The notes under the pieces are model-generated. The model saw only the letters and a list, made by a program, of their open reading frames with translations, was not told the origin of the DNA and searched no databases. Shown one piece after another: positions 35,665-40,016 of a DNA stretch of 40,016 nucleotides. How positions within the stretch are numbered: position 1 is the stretch's first letter; the number at the start of each line of letters is the position of its first letter. Both the position numbers and the translations under genes were made by a program. The stretch is from Sphingomonas echinoides ATCC 14820 (GTDB lineage Bacteria; Pseudomonadota; Alphaproteobacteria; Sphingomonadales; Sphingomonadaceae): positions 2,109 to 42,124 of the forward strand of contig NZ_JH584236.1 of the NCBI RefSeq assembly GCF_000241465.1, written 5' to 3'.

Positions 35665-38619
35665 TCATGCAGCGAGCAACGATGTGGGTGTGCGTAGCGG
35701 CCTGAGCTGGCCGACCGGAGGGCGGTCGTCGGTGTTCCAGCGGTAGTCGCCGGTGAGCGAGATATGCTCCCACCCGAGCGGTGCGATGTGGCGGGCAGTT
35801 TCAGGAGGCACGGCCATGCCGGCGATGGCCTGTTCGAGGTAGCGGGTGTTCCACAGGATGATGGCGGCTACGAGCAGGTTGAGGCCGGAGGCGCGGTAGG
35901 TCTGGTTTTCGAACCGGCGGTCCCGCAGTTCGCCGAGCTGATTGAAGAACAGCGCTCGGGCGAGCGCGTTGCGCGCCTCTCCCTTGTTGAGTCCGGCCTG
36001 GGCACGCCGGCGCAGGTCGATGTCGCGCAACCAGTCGAGCATGAAAATCGAGCGTTCGATCCGCCCGACCTCACGCAATGCCAGCGCAAGGCCGTTCTGA
36101 CGTGGATAGGCGGACAACCGGCGCAGCATGGCGGAGGCGGTGACGGTGCCGCTGCGGATCGAGGTGACGAGGCGGAGCAGTTCGTCCCAATGGTCAGCGA
36201 CGTGGCCGACCGCGACCGGATCGCCGGTCAGTCCGACGAGCAGCGCCCCGGCATCCTGCTGCGGCAGCAGATGCAGGCGTCGTTCCTTCAGATCCCGCAA
36301 ACGCGGCGCGAAGCGGTAGCCGAAGAACGGCATGAGGCCAAATACATGGTCGGAGGCCCCGCCGGTATCGGTGTAATGCTCTTCGATCGACAGACCGGTG
36401 GCATGGTAGAGCAGCCCGTCGAGGACATAGGGCGCCTTGCCCGCTGTCGCCGCGATCACCCTGCTCGCAAACGGGTCATATTGATCCGAGATGTGGGTGT
36501 AGAAGCTGACGCCGGGTTCGTTGCCGTTACGCGCGTTGATGTCACCGATCGCAGCCCCGCGCCCACCGGCGTGAAAGAGCTGGCCATCGCTCGACGACGT
36601 GGTGCCGTCGCCCCACAGGCTGCTTAGCGGCAGGGCGCGATGCGCGTCGATCAGTCGCGCCAGCGCTGCGCCATAGGCGCTCTCGCTGACGTGCCAGTCA
36701 TGCAGATGTGCGAGCTGGCGCAGGGTGGCCGCCTGGCAGGTATCCGCCATGCGCGTCAGGCCGAGATTGATGCCGTCCGCCAGGATCACGGTGAGAAGCG
36801 CGTTACGATCATCGGCCGGTCGACCGGAGCGGCGATGCGTGAAGCATTCGGAAAAGCCGGTCCAGCCATCGACCTCCAGCAACAGATCGGTGATCTTCAC
36901 GCGCGGCAGGCGGTCGTAGACCATGCGCCGCACGTCCTCTGTACTGGGCGGGGTTACGGCCTTGAGCGGCGAGATGACGAGCCCGCCGGCGTCGAGCCGT
37001 ACCTGGGGCAGTTCCCCCTGCCGGGCGAGCGCCGTGACTTGTTCGATCGCGGTATCGAGGCGGGCACGGCGACCGGCAATGAAGGTATCGAAGTCGGTGT
37101 CGATCGCCAACGGCAACGGCCCGCGCTCGCGTAGCGCCGCAAAGGTGGCGGGCGGCAGGAGGTAGCTGTCGAAAGCACGATACTGGCGACTTTCCTCTAC
37201 CCATATGTCGCCGGCACGCAGCCGATCGCGCAACTGGGTGAGAGCGCACAGTTCATAGGCTGCGCGGACGACCTGCCCGTCGCGCAGCACGAAAGGCCGC
37301 CACGATGGCGGCACGAAGCGAAGCGGTGGATTGTCGGGCAAGCGTCGCCTGCCGGTCCGATAAACCTCACCGACAATCCGGACCGCATCGAGCAGCCCCT
37401 GGACCGGGCCGGCACCCCGGAAGGTGGAGGCGCCCAGGAACGGCCCGATCACCGCACGCAGCGAGCGATGCCGGTCGATCAGCTCGGCAGTACGATCGGT
37501 CGTCTCCGGCGCGACCAGTATCTCCGCTTCCCCGACCGCCGTTCCCAGTTTCTCCCAGTCGATCGCCATCGCGGCAAGCGAGTCCAAGCCTTGCGCCCGT
37601 GCATCGATCAGCAGGCGGCAGGAGCCGGTGAGCAGGCGCAACTGTGCCTGGAGCGCGCGGATCGTACCCAGCGCCTTGTCGCGCGTCCGGTTCTCGGCGC
37701 GCCGCATCATGCTGCCGAGCAGCTTGTCCGTCATCGCCAGCACCGCATCGGCGAGGCTCTCACGAAGCCGCAGCGCGGCTGCCGCCAGGACGGCATGGCG
37801 GCGCCGGTCGGGCAGTTCCGCCAGATGCTGCGATGTGATCCGCACCGCCTCGTCGGCGATGCGGTCGAAGGCCGCGGTCGGGATCGTAGCGGCCCGCGCC
37901 GGGGCCAGTCCGATCGCCCGGACATGATCCAGTCGTTCGAGCAGGCGCATGACGTTGCGCGGTGCCGGCGACAGCGGCGGGTTGCGCAGCCACGACAGCC
38001 ACGTCGCACCCCGGTCGCCACGACGGGCGAGCAGCGCATCGAGGCGGGTACGTCCGCCATCACCCAGCCCCTGGGTCAGCACATCGTGGACGAGTTCGTC
38101 GGCCTGGCGGCGCGCTCGTCGTACGATCGCCTCGATGACGGTGACGGGCGGCAGCAACAGGCGACGCCGTCGCATTTCGTCGATGACGATCTCGGCCAGC
38201 TGCAATGGCTGGATGATGGTCTGCGCCACGGGCATGGCGAAGGTGGCCAGTGCGTGGAAGTCGGTCCGGCCGAACGCTCGATAGCCCATGCGTCGTGCCA
38301 GATCGGTGAGATGCGCACGGCGGGTCGGCTCACGACGGCCATAGTCATGCCAAGCCGCTTCAGGCACATCGAGCTGACGGGCGACGAACGACAGGACCGC
38401 TGCGGGCGGCGTCTCGTCCGCGCCGAGTACCCGCCCGGGCCAGCGCATATAAAGGAGCGTCATGGCGTAACCGAGCTGCGATGCGGGACCACGCCGGATC
38501 GAGACCCAATCGAGATCCTCGCGTGACAGGGTGAAATGTCGCGCGATCTCGCGTTCGTCAGTCGGGGGATCGAACTGACCCGCAAGCGCCTCGCGGGTGA
38601 GCAGGCGTCGCCTCGCCAT
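35665..38619 (-). CDS. tnpA: Tn3-family transposase TnpA
   Basis: A 984-residue protein, full length for the family. The N-terminus (MARRRLLTREALAGQFDPPTDEREIARHFTLSREDL) carries the DUF4158 domain. The catalytic DDE part is in the C-terminal half: LPRVKITDLLLEVDGWTGFSECF (first Asp), SSLWGDGTTSSSDGQLF (second Asp), and the later NKGEARNALARALFFNQLGELRDR region with the essential Glu. The C-terminus ends ITLTGDYRW-type (HISLTGDYRWNTDDRP), as usual. The gene is read away from tnpR with the res site between. All domains look intact, so the transposon may be active. Confidence 0.97.
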   Translation of the reverse strand: MARRRLLTREALAGQFDPPTDEREIARHFTLSREDLDWVSIRRGPASQLGYAMTLLYMRWPGRVLGADETPPAAVLSFVARQLDVPEAAWHDYGRREPTRRAHLTDLARRMGYRAFGRTDFHALATFAMPVAQTIIQPLQLAEIVIDEMRRRRLLLPPVTVIEAIVRRARRQADELVHDVLTQGLGDGGRTRLDALLARRGDRGATWLSWLRNPPLSPAPRNVMRLLERLDHVRAIGLAPARAATIPTAAFDRIADEAVRITSQHLAELPDRRRHAVLAAAALRLRESLADAVLAMTDKLLGSMMRRAENRTRDKALGTIRALQAQLRLLTGSCRLLIDARAQGLDSLAAMAIDWEKLGTAVGEAEILVAPETTDRTAELIDRHRSLRAVIGPFLGASTFRGAGPVQGLLDAVRIVGEVYRTGRRRLPDNPPLRFVPPSWRPFVLRDGQVVRAAYELCALTQLRDRLRAGDIWVEESRQYRAFDSYLLPPATFAALRERGPLPLAIDTDFDTFIAGRRARLDTAIEQVTALARQGELPQVRLDAGGLVISPLKAVTPPSTEDVRRMVYDRLPRVKITDLLLEVDGWTGFSECFTHRRSGRPADDRNALLTVILADGINLGLTRMADTCQAATLRQLAHLHDWHVSESAYGAALARLIDAHRALPLSSLWGDGTTSSSDGQLFHAGGRGAAIGDINARNGNEPGVSFYTHISDQYDPFASRVIAATAGKAPYVLDGLLYHATGLSIEEHYTDTGGASDHVFGLMPFFGYRFAPRLRDLKERRLHLLPQQDAGALLVGLTGDPVAVGHVADHWDELLRLVTSIRSGTVTASAMLRRLSAYPRQNGLALALREVGRIERSIFMLDWLRDIDLRRRAQAGLNKGEARNALARALFFNQLGELRDRRFENQTYRASGLNLLVAAIILWNTRYLEQAIAGMAVPPETARHIAPLGWEHISLTGDYRWNTDDRPPVGQLRPLRTPTSLLAA

Positions 38620-38640
38620 GACCCTGAACCTCCTTGAGGC

Positions 38641-38757
38641 TGTCCGTCAGACGGTCCTCTGGCGGCCAACAGGAATATGTCCGTTAACTCTGGACCTGTA
38701 ACGGCGATTCGGACAAGATCGCATAATGACGGGAAAACGGACAGGATCGGGCATCAT
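38641..38757. promoter_or_regulatory. res region between tnpA and tnpR
   Basis: TGTCCG at 38641 and 38678 and its complement CGGACA at 38710 and 38738 form inverted pairs, in the layout expected of resolvase subsites in divergently organised Tn3 elements. The promoters of tnpA and tnpR must lie in this same 138-bp gap. Confidence 0.65.
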
Positions 38758-39309
38758 GTGGCGCTGATCGGCTATGCGCGCGTCTCGACCGCAGACCAGA
38801 AGCTGTCGCTCCAGCTTGACGCGCTGAACACTGCCGGGTGCGACCGTATATTCGACGATCACGCATCCGGGGCAAAAGCCGATCGGCCTGGCCTAACCGA
38901 AGCGCTCGCCTATTTGCGCCCCGGCGACACGCTGGTGGTCTGGAAACTCGACCGCCTCGGCCGCTCGATGAGCCACCTGATCGAGAAGGTCGGCGAGCTT
39001 GCGGCGCGCGGCATCGGGTTCCGCTCACTCACCGAGAATATCGACACCACCACTTCGGGCGGCATGCTGGTGTTCAACATCTTCGGCTCGCTGGCCCAAT
39101 TCGAGCGTGACCTGATCCGTGAACGCACTCATGCCGGCCTCAAGGCCGCACGCGAGCGGGGCAACAAGGGTGGTCGCCGGCCTGTCGTTACCCCCGACAA
39201 ACTACGTAAAGCGCGGGCGCATATCGCAGCGGGCCTCACTGTTCGTGAGGCGGCGGCCCGGCTCAAGATCGGCAAAACCGCCCTATACAAGGCTCTGGAA
39301 AACGCGTGA
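38758..39309 (+). CDS. tnpR: Tn3-family serine resolvase TnpR
   Basis: The GTG at 38758 is chosen because the product then starts VALIGYARVSTADQ, the canonical resolvase N-terminus with catalytic Ser10. An ATG two bases earlier is out of frame, and the longer upstream frame crosses the res site. The 183 residues include DRLGRSMSHLIEKV, GGMLVFNIFGSLAQFERDLIRERT (E-helix) and a C-terminal Hin-type HTH (GLTVREAAARLKIGKTALYKAL). It resolves cointegrates at res. The stop codon is shared with the GTG of the next gene. Confidence 0.93.
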   Translation: MALIGYARVSTADQKLSLQLDALNTAGCDRIFDDHASGAKADRPGLTEALAYLRPGDTLVVWKLDRLGRSMSHLIEKVGELAARGIGFRSLTENIDTTTSGGMLVFNIFGSLAQFERDLIRERTHAGLKAARERGNKGGRRPVVTPDKLRKARAHIAAGLTVREAAARLKIGKTALYKALENA

Positions 39310-40016
39310 AACCGCTGGCGATCAAGAACTCGTGGGTGCTGGTCACAGGGGCTTCGACCGGTTTGGGCAGAGCGTCCGCCCTCCGCTTGGCGGCATCGTA
39401 CCAGGCCAAGCCCCTGATTGTTGGACGAAGGCTCGACAACTTGCGGGAGCTACAGACCGAAATTGACGAGCGGTTCAATGTGCCGTGCGAGATTATAGTG
39501 GCTGATCAACGTGAAATCGAGGGCAGGGAGAAAATCGCGGCTAAGGTTGCAGAATTGCAAGTAACAGCCGCTTTGTTGGTTGCCGGAATGACGAGCGTTG
39601 GTTCATTTGATGCAGGCCGTGCCGACACTTATGCCGAGGTAATTGAAACAAACATACTCGGTTTCACGGATTTGCTGGCTCGCCTGATTGCGATTTTCAG
39701 GGAGCAGCCGTTTGAATCCTCAGTAATCGCCGTGTCGAGCCTGGCGGGCGAAACATCCGTGCCCTTCCAAGCGGTCTACGGCGCGTCGAAAGCCTATGTG
39801 AGCACCCTCATGCGAGCGCTTTCCGTGGAGCTTGCCGGGACGGGAGTGAGTGTTGGGTCTTTTGCACCCGGTGGAATCGACACAGACATGGCTGCCCTCA
39901 GCGATTTGAAGTGGGGGAGGTTGGGTTTGATGGACGTTGACCGGTGCGCGGCCCATGCAGTCCACGCTCTGGTTTATCGGCAATCCTTCGCCATACCGGG
40001 GATGGGCAACCAGCTC
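39306..40016 (+). CDS. Short-chain dehydrogenase/reductase (SDR), transposon passenger, 3' end outside window
   Basis: A GTG at 39306 overlaps the tnpR stop (GTGA). The frame stays open for 237 codons to the window end. The cofactor motif is T14-G15-A-S-T-G19-L-G21 (VLVTGASTGLGRASALRLA), and R46-type VGRRLDNLREL suggests an NADP preference. The NAG-equivalent is LLVAGMTS, the catalytic Ser is in VIAVSSLAGET, and the Tyr-Lys pair is in AVYGASKAYVSTLMRALSVEL, followed by FAPGGIDTDM. This is the classical SDR layout. The substrate is unknown. The gene is somewhat AT-richer than the transposon core, which suggests later acquisition. Confidence 0.88.
   Translation, partial: MKPLAIKNSWVLVTGASTGLGRASALRLAASYQAKPLIVGRRLDNLRELQTEIDERFNVPCEIIVADQREIEGREKIAAKVAELQVTAALLVAGMTSVGSFDAGRADTYAEVIETNILGFTDLLARLIAIFREQPFESSVIAVSSLAGETSVPFQAVYGASKAYVSTLMRALSVELAGTGVSVGSFAPGGIDTDMAALSDLKWGRLGLMDVDRCAAHAVHALVYRQSFAIPGMGNQL

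Larger units (their letters stand above)
35628..40016. mobile_element. Tn3-family transposon, right part beyond the window
   Basis: It holds tnpA (minus), a res region, tnpR (plus) and a short-chain dehydrogenase passenger. The left end lies between about 35625 and 35660, where the response-regulator coding sequence breaks off. A possible terminal repeat starts GGGTGTTGCGTGAACG near 35628, but I cannot confirm it because the other end is outside the window. Confidence 0.8.

Noticed and set aside
37468..38526. Plus-strand open frame opposite tnpA
   Set aside because: Shadow of the transposase reading frame.
35665..38619. Possibility that tnpA is frameshifted or chimeric
   Set aside because: The 984-codon frame is continuous, with domains in the usual order and a normal C-terminus.

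Overview
The window looks like accessory DNA of a sphingomonad-type alphaproteobacterium (inference). It is GC-rich. Its stress genes (AqpZ, Dps, CsbD, DUF389, two large catalases) carry alphaproteobacterial GGAAC-N16/17-GTT (EcfG-type) promoters. IS3, IS110 and Tn3-family elements and several gene stumps show heavy remodelling. No rRNA, tRNA or CRISPR array was seen.

Left part (1-7.6 kb): the end of an acyltransferase-3 gene, a GH130 glycosidase/phosphorylase, a Gly/His-rich lipoprotein and a thioredoxin-reductase-like flavoprotein. The flavoprotein loses its C-terminus to an IS3 element (3971-6904), which is itself split by an IS110 element (4344-6008). Removing the IS110 bases restores the IS3 orfB frame exactly. 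A hemerythrin-like gene and a stump of 5-hydroxyisourate hydrolase follow.

Second part (7.7-16.7 kb): a four-gene translationally coupled cassette (GT2 glycosyltransferase, acyl-CoA-dehydrogenase-like, PIG-L deacetylase, SAM methyltransferase), a clade-2 catalase, a broken MHYT gene, a zinc alcohol dehydrogenase, and a second IS110 element that cut an aldo/keto reductase gene.

Third part (16.8-21.7 kb): a tandem ABM-domain protein and a small coupled gene that ends at the edge of a restriction-modification island. The island has an unknown 163-aa protein, a BglII/BstYI-like endonuclease, an MT-A70 methyltransferase and a 55-aa ribbon-helix-helix-like protein overlapping the methyltransferase start. 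A lipoprotein gene and about 1 kb without a convincing gene follow.

Stress block (21.7-35.6 kb): mostly minus-strand operons. These are (a) AqpZ, two small proteins, Dps and a lipoprotein; (b) a small protein, DUF389, an LDH-type dehydrogenase and a BrkB-DUF2383 fusion; (c) a lipoprotein, an MscS-like channel and a lipoprotein. A divergent Crp/Fnr regulator, a second flavoprotein, a second catalase, CsbD and a truncated response regulator complete it. EcfG-type promoters in three intergenic regions are each accompanied by a 21-bp quasi-palindrome, TATGCACGG-N4-ATGCATAA or a relative. Together the genes suggest a module against oxidative, osmotic and desiccation stress (inference).

Right end (35.6-40 kb): a Tn3-family transposon with TnpA, a res region, TnpR and a passenger short-chain dehydrogenase whose start overlaps the tnpR stop. 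It truncates the response-regulator gene and continues beyond the window.
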